In this document: piece after piece, positions 1 through 8,370 of the stretch
Layout: the number at the start of each line of letters is the position of its first letter
Numbering within the stretch: position 1 is the first letter of the stretch
Source of the DNA: Micromonospora vinacea
GTDB lineage: Bacteria > Actinomycetota > Actinomycetes > Mycobacteriales > Micromonosporaceae
Direction of reading: 5' to 3'
NCBI RefSeq assembly: GCF_015751785.1
Contig: NZ_JADOTY010000001.1
Coordinates: 5,394,001-5,458,000, forward strand
Length of the DNA stretch: 64,000 bases
Program-made: the position numbers and the translations under genes
The notes under the pieces: model-generated
Databases searched by the model: none
What the model saw: the letters and a program-made list of their open reading frames with translations, nothing else
What the model was told of the DNA's origin: nothing

Positions 1-91
1 GCCGCGCCAGCCTGGCCGTCATCGCCCCGAAGGTTGTCCGTTTTGCGCTTGGTGATGCGGTCAGCGCATTGCTGATCGAGTCGCGTTTCAT

Positions 92-130
92 GAAGTCGGG
101 GTGTCCTGGCGTCCGGGATGCCCCGACTTC
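92..130. terminator. Hairpin, probable transcription terminator
   Basis: A perfect 10-bp inverted repeat (GAAGTCGGGG / CCCCGACTTC) encloses a spacer that can extend the stem (GTGTCC/GGGATG region). There is no U-tract, which is usual for high-GC actinobacteria. It probably ends a transcript entering from the left edge. No gene can be recognised in bases 1-140, and any reading frame there is only a tail. Confidence 0.45.
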
Positions 131-249
131 CGTGAGCCCGAGTGGATCACGCCGGTGAGGGGTGGATTGGCGCCGTAGGTCGCGTGTCCGTGTGGGCGGT
201 TTGGTCGCTGGTGGGCGGTGTGGGTTGTGACCGGGTGCACCGGTGGGCT

Positions 250-470
250 GGAATCATGGCCGGGGCGGGGTCGTTACATACCCTGACGATCGCAGCACCA
301 CGACCCGCCACCCGCCCCGCATGGGGTTGGGATGCAGGTCCGGCGGGTTGGAATGCCGACCCGCGCCCGGTCGTTGCAGTCCCCACGACCGACCGCAGGC
401 ATCGCCTTGTTGAGGGTGCCGATGGATGGGCCAACCCCGGAATGACCTGGGCCCGCCGGTCGTTACACAG
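250..470 (+). promoter_or_regulatory. Three tandem SigR-like promoter modules (GGAAT-N18-GTT)
   Basis: Three copies of GGAAT followed by exactly 18 bases and GTT occur at 250-275, 350-375 and 439-464. In each, the GTT sits in GGTCGTTRCA. This matches the published Streptomyces SigR (thiol-oxidative-stress ECF sigma) consensus GGAAT-N18-GTT. The copies are 100 and 89 bp apart, and the sequence between them is much less conserved. They point at the secreted-protein gene starting at 620, whose leader from the last module would be about 150 nt. Bases 131-249 show nothing recognisable. Sigma-factor assignment is inference from the consensus. Confidence 0.55.
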
Positions 471-619
471 GGTCCCGGCGCCACGAGCCCCCCGGCTCGC
501 GAGGTCGCCGACCCCCCAGACTTTTCCCCTTTGTACGTGCAGCGCCGGACGAGGTGCTCACACCCTGCCGCCGCCCCCTGGTGGTTGGGGTGTTCCTACC
601 CCCGAAGGAGCTACCCCTC

Positions 620-1177
620 ATGAACACGATCTTCCGTAAGAGCATGCTGTCTGTTGCTGGTCTCGCGTTCGCCGGTGGTGTGTTCGCCGGTCCGATCGCC
701 GCCCACGCCGCCACCCCGGTGGATGCCAAGCCCGTCGCCGTGGCTGTGCAGGCGCCGAAGCCGCAGGGCGACCAGTCCCACATCAGCCTCAACGATGAGC
801 AGACCGCCAACGTCAAGGCGATCATCGCCGCCACGAAGAAGGCCGGTCTGCCGGAGCGGGCCGCGGTGATCTCGATCGCGACGAGCCTGCAGGAGTCGAA
901 GCTGGAGAACCTCGGCCACCTCGGCGACCGCAACGACCACGACTCGCTGGGCCTGTTCCAGCAGCGCCCCTCCAGTGGTTGGGGCACCCCGGAACAGATC
1001 ACCAACCCCGAGTACTCGACGACCGCGTTCCTGAAGGGTCTGAAGCAGGTCGACGGGTGGCAGGACATGGCCCTGACCGACGCCGCGCAGACCGTCCAGG
1101 TCTCCGCGTACCCGGACGCGTACGCCCAGTGGGAGCAGCAGGCCACCGATCTGGTCGGCCAGCACTGGAACAGCTGA
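620..1177 (+). CDS. Secreted lysozyme/transglycosylase-like protein
   Basis: This 185-residue protein starts at the ATG with GAAGGAG nine bases upstream. An Ala-rich signal peptide (about residues 1-32, ending near AAHA) is followed by a compact domain carrying an LQESKLENL stretch and a GLFQQRPSSGWGTP stretch. These are typical of the small actinobacterial lysozyme-like secreted proteins often misnamed heavy-metal transporter. The Glu in LQES is the likely catalytic or structural acid of the fold. It is probably exported and acts on or near peptidoglycan. It is a single-gene unit, preceded by the tandem promoter modules and followed by a strong hairpin. Enzymatic activity is inferred from the family only. 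Confidence 0.75.
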   Translation: MNTIFRKSMLSVAGLAFAGGVFAGPIAAHAATPVDAKPVAVAVQAPKPQGDQSHISLNDEQTANVKAIIAATKKAGLPERAAVISIATSLQESKLENLGHLGDRNDHDSLGLFQQRPSSGWGTPEQITNPEYSTTAFLKGLKQVDGWQDMALTDAAQTVQVSAYPDAYAQWEQQATDLVGQHWNS

Positions 1178-1231
1178 CCCCCGCCACCGCACGGAAGCAC
1201 CACAGCACGGTAGGACCGTGAGAACACCGAC

Positions 1232-1269
1232 CGCTGGCCGGCACCCGCAACCCGGGGTGCCGGCCAGCG
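1232..1269 (+). terminator. Strong hairpin terminator after the secreted-protein gene
   Basis: A perfect 15-bp stem (CGCTGGCCGGCACCC / GGGTGCCGGCCAGCG) with an 8-base loop lies 54 bp after the stop codon at 1177. No U-tract follows. Bases 1270-1443 are otherwise non-coding and must hold the promoter of the next operon, but no clear -35/-10 pair is visible. Confidence 0.7.
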
Positions 1270-1443
1270 ATGTCTCCTCGCGAAGTCGGAGTGTCCGTGG
1301 ACTGACAGATGCTTGTAAACACCTTCAGGATTGTGATGATCTCAAGTCGTTGTCGTGAATGAATAGGCGGTGATGGTCCACAGTGGATATGAACAGTGTC
1401 TTCGACTGTTTCGTTCAGCCGCAGACCGGCGTTTGCTAACTTG

Positions 1444-2991
1444 ATGGCGTTCGACGCCGAGCGTTACGACCGCGAGGTCATCAAGCCGCTGCGCGGTCGA
1501 CACGGACGACTCCCCGCCGGTGACCTTCTCCTGCGCTACGCGGTCGAGCCCGGCTGGACCGCCGAGCAGTTGGCCGTACATCTCAGGCAGCTACGACAGT
1601 TCTGGCAGGACCGCGCCGTAGGGCCGGACAGCCGGGCAGAGATCTGCCAATTGCTGATTCAGGCCGACGAGGCACTCGTTCGCAACGTCGGTGCCTTGAT
1701 TTACGACCCCGCGTGGTGGCAGGAGCAGGCGACGGCGACGCGGAGCGATGCGGGGCGGCCGTCGCGGATACCCCCGCCGAGCCTGGCTCGGGCGGAGCCA
1801 CCTCGGCCTGCCGAGCCACGCTCCGAGGTCCCGGATGACGCTCCTGGGTGGCGGGCCGAGGCACGTGACTTCATCCGTGCCCGCCTCGACGACTCCGGCG
1901 CCGCTGTCCCGCGTGAACCACAGCGACCTGCCGTTCGACGCGGTCGGGTCGCCGGGAGCGGTGGCTCCCCGGACGGTGCGCCGCAGGTGTCGGACGGAGC
2001 ATCGGATGCGGGGGCCGCCACGCGGCAGGCAGGTGCGCCTCCAAAGCTGAACGAGTGGGTGCGGTCGGTCCAACCCGCCGAACTCACCATCCAGGCGCTC
2101 GGTGCCCGTGACGACAGGTGCCAGGTGCGGGTGTCCTGGTCAGCGACGGATGCCGAGGGGTTGGGGATCCGCTGGGCGGAGACGCCGCCGCCATGGCCGT
2201 CCGGCAGCGTCCTCCCCGTGTCGGCGCTGACGGCGTTCGGCACCGAGCTGGCGGGCACCCACCAGGTGCACGACGGCGAGGTGAGTCTCCTCGCCGAGGT
2301 GCCGGTGGGCTACCACCTCTACGTGCCGTACCTGGTGGAGCGGGACCAGGCTGTGGTTGGTCGGTTCGTTGCGCTTGGTCTGGCTGAACCGGTCCGCAGA
2401 CTGAGGGCCGAACGCCGCGGCGACGACGTCATCGTCACCTGGGTCTGGCCGGAGGGGTCGAGACTGGCGACTGTCGAGTGGACGGCGTCAGGTGGCGTAC
2501 GACAGGATCAGGTCACCCGCTCCGGCTACGCGGGGTCTAACGGTTTTCGCATCCCGGCCGCCCTGGATCCGGGGGTGGTCCGGGTCTCGGTGCTCACCGC
2601 AGTCGCCGCCGACGAGGCGTGTTCGCGGGCCCGCGAAGTCGAGCTACCACCGCGGTCGATACCCGTCTCGTACACCCTGACCCGGCACCGGCTGTGGAGG
2701 TTCGGCCGGCGGGATCTCGCTGTCCGGCTGCGGGCGGAGACGGATCTCGTCGACCTCGTCCTCACCGTCGTGCTCGGCACGGATCTCGCGATGCCGCCGT
2801 CCGCGGATCACGGGACCGTGCTCGTCGAGCACGAGGGCCTCAGCCTGGTCGCCCACCAGGCTCGAGAGTTGACGATCCCCGTTCCGGTGCTGCCCCGGCG
2901 TCAAGACCCGTACTGGGTCCGGTGTTTCCTGCGCGGTCCGGTACCGACAGTGGTCACCGGTCCTCCCGTCGAATCGATGAGGTTGACATAG
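1444..2991 (+). CDS. Unknown N-terminal domain plus fibronectin-III-like beta domains, GTPase-cassette protein
   Basis: First gene of the plus-strand cassette, about 515 residues from the ATG at 1444; an in-frame GTG at 1396 would add 16 residues, and neither has a good ribosome site. Residues 1-115 form a helical, charged domain (FDAERYDREVIKPL to YDPAWW) that I cannot assign. It is followed by a Pro/Ala/Arg-rich linker and then repeated beta-strand-rich segments resembling FnIII-like domains (for example VRVSWSATDAEG and VIVTWVWPEGS). There is no signal peptide or membrane segment, so it is cytoplasmic. It overlaps the next GTPase gene by one base, so co-translation is likely. By context it is an adaptor or ligand-binding partner of the GTPases. 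Confidence 0.7.
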   Translation: MAFDAERYDREVIKPLRGRHGRLPAGDLLLRYAVEPGWTAEQLAVHLRQLRQFWQDRAVGPDSRAEICQLLIQADEALVRNVGALIYDPAWWQEQATATRSDAGRPSRIPPPSLARAEPPRPAEPRSEVPDDAPGWRAEARDFIRARLDDSGAAVPREPQRPAVRRGRVAGSGGSPDGAPQVSDGASDAGAATRQAGAPPKLNEWVRSVQPAELTIQALGARDDRCQVRVSWSATDAEGLGIRWAETPPPWPSGSVLPVSALTAFGTELAGTHQVHDGEVSLLAEVPVGYHLYVPYLVERDQAVVGRFVALGLAEPVRRLRAERRGDDVIVTWVWPEGSRLATVEWTASGGVRQDQVTRSGYAGSNGFRIPAALDPGVVRVSVLTAVAADEACSRAREVELPPRSIPVSYTLTRHRLWRFGRRDLAVRLRAETDLVDLVLTVVLGTDLAMPPSADHGTVLVEHEGLSLVAHQARELTIPVPVLPRRQDPYWVRCFLRGPVPTVVTGPPVESMRLT

Positions 2992-4196
2992 TGGTAAACG
3001 TCGCCTGCCCGTTCTGTTACGAGCGCATCGACGGCTCGGCGTTGTGGTTCCAGTGCCTGGGCAAGGGCGACGCGGACCACAAGGGTTGCGCGCCCGGCAC
3101 CGACACGGCGCGCCACAACATGACCGGTTTCACCGAGACGATGCTTCCGGTCTTCGCACCCCCACGCAACCAGCGTCTCCGGCCGGCACGGATCGCCTGG
3201 TGCCCGGACTGCGGTGGCCGCACGGGGATCCGAGCGTGCCCCTCCTGCCACACCCCGGTGCCGCCCAACTTTGGGGAGGCGTCCAGCCCGATGATCGCCA
3301 TGTTCGGCGGGAAGGGCACCGGCAAGACCGTCTACCTCACGGTTCTCGCTCATGAGATGCGCAGCCGCGACCTGCGTCGTCGGTTCGGCGCGGACATCAG
3401 GATGACCGGCGACGGGCAGGGTGGCTTCAAAGCTCCGCGGGCGTGGCTGGAGCAGAACGTCGACCGGATGTTCACCGAGCACAAGCTGTTCGAGGCGACC
3501 CCGCCCGCGGTTGGCGGCCGGCAGAGTCCGCTGGTGTTCGAGTGGCGGGGTGAGCGCCGTCGGTGGCGGCGCAAGCCGGTGTACCGCACCAGCTACCTGT
3601 CGTTCCACGACACGGCGGGCGAGGATGTCGGCACCCTCAGCGGCGCCAACGACTTGGCCTACATCGGCGCCGCCGACGGCCTGATCCTGCTGCTCGACCC
3701 GTTCATGCTGCCCGAGGCGCGGGAGCGGCTTCGACTACCGCCTTCGGCGATCCGGTCGAAGGAGGACACCATCGCGGTAGTCGACCGACTCACCCAGAGC
3801 CTGCGTTCCAGCAACGGAGTGGGCGGCAGTCAGCGGATCACCAAGCCGGTCGCGGTCGCGTTCGCCAAGATGGATGCCTTCTTTGATGTCTTGGGCCGGG
3901 ACCACCCGCTGTGCCATGAGCCGAAGCGTGGGCCGGCGTACGACGAACAGGTGGGCCGGGCCACCCACGAGCAGGTTGCCGCCCTGCTTCGGGACTGGCA
4001 GGGCGACGACATCGAGCAGCACCTGCGAATGAACTACACGACCTTCCGGTACTTCTTTGTCTCCGCGCTGGGGGCCCCACCGGATTACGACAACGCCATG
4101 GTCGAGCCCGGAGGTGTTCGCCCGTACCGGGTCGACGAGCCGTTGCTCTGGCTGCTCAGCCTTCGCCGTTTCGGCGTCGTACCAAGGCAGCGCTGA
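2991..4196 (+). CDS. Zinc-ribbon P-loop GTPase (double-GTPase/TRAFAC-like)
   Basis: This is a 401-residue protein. The GTG start overlaps the previous stop (TAGTG), with GAGG eight bases upstream. Two CxxC zinc-ribbon pairs appear in residues 6-95 (CPFC, CPDC, CPSC). The nucleotide-binding domain then has the P-loop GGKGTGKT (106-113), a DTAGED switch-II motif near residue 205 and an AKMD motif near 295 in the position of the guanine-specificity motif. These features fit the DO-GTPase2 family that accompanies GAP1 proteins in predicted actinobacterial conflict/signalling systems. It probably acts as the soluble nucleotide switch of the cassette. Guanine specificity is inferred from the motif. 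Confidence 0.8.
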   Translation: MVNVACPFCYERIDGSALWFQCLGKGDADHKGCAPGTDTARHNMTGFTETMLPVFAPPRNQRLRPARIAWCPDCGGRTGIRACPSCHTPVPPNFGEASSPMIAMFGGKGTGKTVYLTVLAHEMRSRDLRRRFGADIRMTGDGQGGFKAPRAWLEQNVDRMFTEHKLFEATPPAVGGRQSPLVFEWRGERRRWRRKPVYRTSYLSFHDTAGEDVGTLSGANDLAYIGAADGLILLLDPFMLPEARERLRLPPSAIRSKEDTIAVVDRLTQSLRSSNGVGGSQRITKPVAVAFAKMDAFFDVLGRDHPLCHEPKRGPAYDEQVGRATHEQVAALLRDWQGDDIEQHLRMNYTTFRYFFVSALGAPPDYDNAMVEPGGVRPYRVDEPLLWLLSLRRFGVVPRQR

Positions 4197-6602
4197 ATGA
4201 CGGGGCGGTTCGAGGCGCTGATCTGGACGGATTGCCGGGAGGGCCAGGGGCTCCGCGGGACACCTGGTCTCCAGTTCCAGGCCCGGTCGGCGGGCGCGGA
4301 CCGGAACGCGGAGGCCGTCGTGCAGCGGAACCTGCTCTACGAGCCGCCGCCGCGGTGGATGGGGCAGCGTCGCCCGGTCAGCGACTACCCCGCCTCGTTC
4401 GCCCACGTCTGGGACGGGTTGCTTGCCACCGCCGCCGGCGTCTACCTGGGTCGTGAGAGTGTGGGGGGCCGGGAGGGTAACCAGCTCACCCATGCCATCG
4501 TCACCGACGACCCGGCCGCGTACGGCCTCGTGCGGCCGGCCCAGATGTTTGGTGCGCCGTTCTGGACCGCTGAGCCGGCACGGACCACGCAATGCCCGGC
4601 ACTGCTCCCGGGCTGGCATCCGGGTTCCTTCGGCGCGGCCGAGGCGCAAACGTTCGTTCGCGGCGCACCCGACGGAGATGAGTTGCTCGGGGCGCTGTTG
4701 TCGACGCTGCGCCCTCCCTCCGGCCAGCTTGGCCGGCGGGTTCTCTTCGTCGCCCGTGAGGCGGCCGAGGTGATGCGATGGATCACCGCGGTCACCCTGT
4801 TGATACCGCAGCGGGAGGCCCTGCGGATCGGGTTCAAGGTGTTCACGCTCAATCCCGCATTCGCGCCGCATCGAATCCTCGCCGTGCATCCCGACTGGGG
4901 TGGGGCGGAGGCCACGCTCGACAACGATCAGGGCTACGCCGTGTTCGACCTGGTCCGGCACGACTGGAGTCGGGTCACCCACACCCGAGCGGCGCGGCAG
5001 TGGACGGAGCTGTTCCTCGCCGAGGACCCGATGGACGTGGTGGATGCCGTCGAGGTCGCAGCGGCGTCCGGGCTCGACGACGACGGTGGTACCACTGTCG
5101 CTCTCGCGGCCATCCTTGGCCGCCGCCCCCCTCCGGAGAAGGCTGCCGGATTGGTCGGCTGGCTGCGGCAGGGGCCGCCGCAGCTGGTCAGGCGTTACGG
5201 CAGCGGCATCGTCGACCTCCTGGTGGCGGCGTCGTCGCAGTGGCCGGTGGAGGTGCTGCGCAGCCTCGACGAGGTCAGCCGCGCCACCACATCATGGCAT
5301 CGAGCGGCGCAGGTGCGGCTCGCTCTGATCGAGGCCGAGTTGCGCGAGGCGACGGTGGCGGGTGTCGTCCGCCCCGAGCGAGCCCCCCCGCTCAGCGGTG
5401 AGTGGACTCCGGCCGAGCACGAGCGGTTACTCGCCGCGATCATCAGGGAGATGCGCCTCGCCGAGCCGCCCATGTTCGAGACCCTGCTCCGGCTGTGCGG
5501 GCGCTTCGGGCTCCGTCCCCCACTCGCCGATCTGCAACCCGGCCTGGATCGCTTCGTGCTGGACTGGGCTGACAACCCGGATCACGCATACCAGGTCGCG
5601 TCGTGGGCCTGCGCGGAAGAGATCCAGCGGCTCCTGCGCCACGAACTCGGCGAGCGCTTGGCGCACGAGCCGGACCGGGCGTACGACCTCGGCGACAGTT
5701 GGTGGGACGTGCTGTTGCGCGAACCCATGCGACTCGACGAGCCGTTGGACGCGGCGGTGGTGGAGGCCGCCCTGCGCCATCTGCCCGCACGCCAGCAGCT
5801 CGACCTGGTCGAACAGTGCCTGCGCACCGCGTTGGCCGCAACGCGCCCGGTGGCGATGGTGAACCGCACCGCCTCGGTCATCTGGACACACCGTGCCGTC
5901 AGCCGTGCCGAGGCGCACCTGTTGGCGCACCTGCTGCCCCGCGACACCCCACTGGACTCACGGGTGTTCGCGTTGCTGCACCAGGAGGTCATCGACTACC
6001 GATCAAAGCGGGAGTACATCGACGCGGCGCTTGTCGTGATAGCGCACGGCCTGTGGGTGCCGCAGGTGGACACGCTCCACGCCATCACCGGGCACCGTGC
6101 ACTCGCCTACGTGTTCGACCAGCTGGCCGACCCGACGTTCGACGGGTCGGCGCTGCTCAGGGCCCTGGACGACGTGTCACCACATCTGGCGTGGGCGCAG
6201 ATGCCGGACCTCTGCGAGGCGATAACGCGGGCGCCGGTGGTCGCGGTGGCTTTGACCGTGCTCACCCACGTGCACGTCCAGCAGCTCACCGAACCCTGTT
6301 CCCGCAAGCTGTGCGGGGAGTTGATGAACAACTCCAACCCCGCACACGTCGCCCTGGCATTCGTGCTGCTGAACATCGGGTCGCAGTCGGCCGTGATGGC
6401 CTCGATGATCCAGCCGGGCGTACGCGCCGACCTTGATCGGCAGGTGCGAACTGTGGTGTCCCGCTGTTCGGAGAAGCGGTTCCGGGAGATAACGACGCAC
6501 ATCGACGGGCTGGGGCCGATGTGGTCGGCACTGTGGAAGACGTTCGCGCGCTCGCACCGGCGTGGGCTGGTCAGGCGCCTGCGGCAGCGTAGACGGGGGT
6601 GA
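4197..6602 (+). CDS. GAP1-like GTPase-associated protein
   Basis: This 801-residue cytoplasmic protein begins at the base after the previous stop codon. The N-terminus (FEALIWTDCREGQGLRGTPGLQFQARS, about 1-130) resembles the GTPase-associated protein 1 N-terminal domain, and a long helical C-terminal two-thirds follows. No catalytic motif is obvious. In the established family, GAP1 proteins are encoded directly beside double-GTPase genes, as here on both sides. Its likely job is to couple or regulate the two GTPases. Assignment rests on sequence memory plus neighbourhood, so the family call is fairly safe but the mechanism is unknown. Confidence 0.75.
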   Translation: MTGRFEALIWTDCREGQGLRGTPGLQFQARSAGADRNAEAVVQRNLLYEPPPRWMGQRRPVSDYPASFAHVWDGLLATAAGVYLGRESVGGREGNQLTHAIVTDDPAAYGLVRPAQMFGAPFWTAEPARTTQCPALLPGWHPGSFGAAEAQTFVRGAPDGDELLGALLSTLRPPSGQLGRRVLFVAREAAEVMRWITAVTLLIPQREALRIGFKVFTLNPAFAPHRILAVHPDWGGAEATLDNDQGYAVFDLVRHDWSRVTHTRAARQWTELFLAEDPMDVVDAVEVAAASGLDDDGGTTVALAAILGRRPPPEKAAGLVGWLRQGPPQLVRRYGSGIVDLLVAASSQWPVEVLRSLDEVSRATTSWHRAAQVRLALIEAELREATVAGVVRPERAPPLSGEWTPAEHERLLAAIIREMRLAEPPMFETLLRLCGRFGLRPPLADLQPGLDRFVLDWADNPDHAYQVASWACAEEIQRLLRHELGERLAHEPDRAYDLGDSWWDVLLREPMRLDEPLDAAVVEAALRHLPARQQLDLVEQCLRTALAATRPVAMVNRTASVIWTHRAVSRAEAHLLAHLLPRDTPLDSRVFALLHQEVIDYRSKREYIDAALVVIAHGLWVPQVDTLHAITGHRALAYVFDQLADPTFDGSALLRALDDVSPHLAWAQMPDLCEAITRAPVVAVALTVLTHVHVQQLTEPCSRKLCGELMNNSNPAHVALAFVLLNIGSQSAVMASMIQPGVRADLDRQVRTVVSRCSEKRFREITTHIDGLGPMWSALWKTFARSHRRGLVRRLRQRRRG

Positions 6603-6605
6603 TGG

Positions 6606-8201
6606 ATGCCTGGGCTGCTCGCCATCCCGCTCGTCCTGCTGGCGCTGCTCATCGTGGTGGCCCTGTACGGCTTGGTCGTGATCATCCTGACGCCGTACGT
6701 GCTCTATGTCCTGTCGGCCGGCTTCCTCGCAGGGCTGGTCCTCGCCCTGGTCGAGACCACCCGGACGTACGGCGGGCTGCTCGACCCGCCGCGGGCGCGT
6801 ACCCCGCGGGACCAGTTCACGGCGGTGCGCCCCCGCAGGTCCTCGTCGCGCCACATCGACTACGCCTGGTCGCATTACGCCGTCTGGCAGGCGGGGTACG
6901 ACCTGTGGGCCGTCGTCGAGCGTTGCCACCGCCACGTGACCCGGTCGTGGACCTCCACGTGGCGGTCGCTGCCCCGACTGCCCCGCTACCACAGGCGTTA
7001 TGGGCACAATTCCTCCGACGGCGCCGGCCCGGACGGGTCGACCCGGACCCGAACCTGGACGGTGCTGCTGGCCTGGCCGGTGCTCGCCCTGCCCGGCGCG
7101 GGGCTCGCCGGCCTCACCGTGGGGGTGGTGACCGGCGTCGCCGTGCTCAGTGTCGTCGTCGTGGCGGTCTTCGTGTCGATCTGGATCTTCGGGACCACGG
7201 TAACGGCGGGGTTGCGCGTCGTCGATCGGCGGTGGCGGGCCTCCTGGCACACACAGACCTGCTGTACGCACTGCTACTACCTGGTCGACCTGCCGGTCTT
7301 CGCCTGCCCGACGACCCACCCGTCGAGCGCCCCGACGGGTTCTGACCGGCACCGGGCGCTGCGGCCCGGCATGCAGGGGCTGTGGCGGCGGCGCTGTGGC
7401 TGTGGAACGTCGTTGCCGGTCCGGCAGGCGTCGGCGGGCGCGCGGCTCACGGCGCGGTGTCCCAAGTGCGACACCCCGTTGGCCACCAGTACCGGGCGGG
7501 CCACCGAGATCAGAGTGGCAGTCTTCGGTGCACCCGACGCGGGGAAGTCCACGCTTGTCGACGCCATGGTGGCCGCACTTGCCGCACGTTTCCCCCCGGA
7601 CCGCTGCGCCGTCGTGCGATGGCGCGACGAGCGCGGTGGGCCGCGAGCCGTCGGCGTGACGCTGCAGGCCCACCGCGCCCCGCAACGGGTGCAGGTGTTC
7701 GACGCGCCCGGCCGGGGCCTCGTCGACCGGGAGATCTGTGCGAACTACGGCTACCTGGACAACACGCGGAACTTCGTCTTCGTCCTCGACCCCCTGTCAC
7801 TGCCAAGGGTGCGTGAGCAGGTGGCCGGGCTGCCGCCGCACCTGGTGCCGATCGTGCGGGTCGCCGAGCACGATCTGGTGGACTCGTACGAGGCAGTGGT
7901 CGTGGGCATGCGGTATCGGGGGGTCGACACGAGCCGCTGCCGGCTCGCCATAGTGGTGTCCAAGGGTGACCTGCTCAGCCTGCTACCGGGGGTCGCACCG
8001 CTTCGAGCGGGTTCGACGGAGATCGAGCGACTGCTGGTCGAGCAGGGCCTCGACGGTCTCCTGATGTCGGCGAACCGGGACTTCGGCGAGGTCCGGTACT
8101 TCCTGCACGGCCAGAGCGACCCGCCGTCGCCCGGTCCGCTGATGTGGCTGCTGCGCGGCGAGCGAGCCCTCCGCTCGGAGGTGACAAGTGCGCTCCGCTG
8201 A
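6606..8201 (+). CDS. Membrane-anchored zinc-ribbon GTPase
   Basis: This 531-residue protein starts three bases after the GAP1 stop. A hydrophobic hairpin at residues 4-50 and another at 152-195 anchor it in the membrane. Zinc-ribbon-like cysteines follow (CCTHC near 218, CGCG near 264, CPKC near 285), then a GTPase domain with P-loop GAPDAGKS (about 308-315), a DAPGRGL switch-II segment and SKGD as the likely specificity motif. It pairs with the soluble GTPase gene two genes upstream and should place the cassette at the cytoplasmic membrane. It overlaps the next small gene by 14 bases. Confidence 0.78.
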   Translation: MPGLLAIPLVLLALLIVVALYGLVVIILTPYVLYVLSAGFLAGLVLALVETTRTYGGLLDPPRARTPRDQFTAVRPRRSSSRHIDYAWSHYAVWQAGYDLWAVVERCHRHVTRSWTSTWRSLPRLPRYHRRYGHNSSDGAGPDGSTRTRTWTVLLAWPVLALPGAGLAGLTVGVVTGVAVLSVVVVAVFVSIWIFGTTVTAGLRVVDRRWRASWHTQTCCTHCYYLVDLPVFACPTTHPSSAPTGSDRHRALRPGMQGLWRRRCGCGTSLPVRQASAGARLTARCPKCDTPLATSTGRATEIRVAVFGAPDAGKSTLVDAMVAALAARFPPDRCAVVRWRDERGGPRAVGVTLQAHRAPQRVQVFDAPGRGLVDREICANYGYLDNTRNFVFVLDPLSLPRVREQVAGLPPHLVPIVRVAEHDLVDSYEAVVVGMRYRGVDTSRCRLAIVVSKGDLLSLLPGVAPLRAGSTEIERLLVEQGLDGLLMSANRDFGEVRYFLHGQSDPPSPGPLMWLLRGERALRSEVTSALR

Positions 8202-8370
8202 CCTGCCCACCTCCTATCGGACGACCCGACTGGCCATCCTGGTCCTGACGTTCGCCGCCGCGATGGCGTTGGTGGCGTGGTCGGTGTGGGTCGGCCTGCC
8301 GCAGGCGATCTCCCGCACCATGGCAGACGTGTTGCGGGCCTCCTGGTGGGTGTGGAGCCCGTTGAGCTAG
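8188..8370 (+). CDS. Single-pass small membrane protein of the GTPase cassette
   Basis: This 60-residue protein has a GTG start inside the end of the preceding GTPase gene, with GGAGG eight bases upstream. One hydrophobic helix (LAILVLTFAAAMALVAWSVWV, split around residues 16-37) is followed by a short amphipathic tail. Its stop codon shares the palindrome CTAG (8367-8370) with the stop of the oppositely oriented giant gene, so no terminator separates the two operons. Function is unknown; the position suggests a membrane partner of the anchored GTPase. Confidence 0.6.
   Translation: MRSADLPTSYRTTRLAILVLTFAAAMALVAWSVWVGLPQAISRTMADVLRASWWVWSPLS

Noticed and set aside
465..619. Cyclic-di-AMP (ydaO) riboswitch before the lysozyme-like gene
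   Set aside because: Such riboswitches often precede actinobacterial wall hydrolases, but the conserved core segments are not present.
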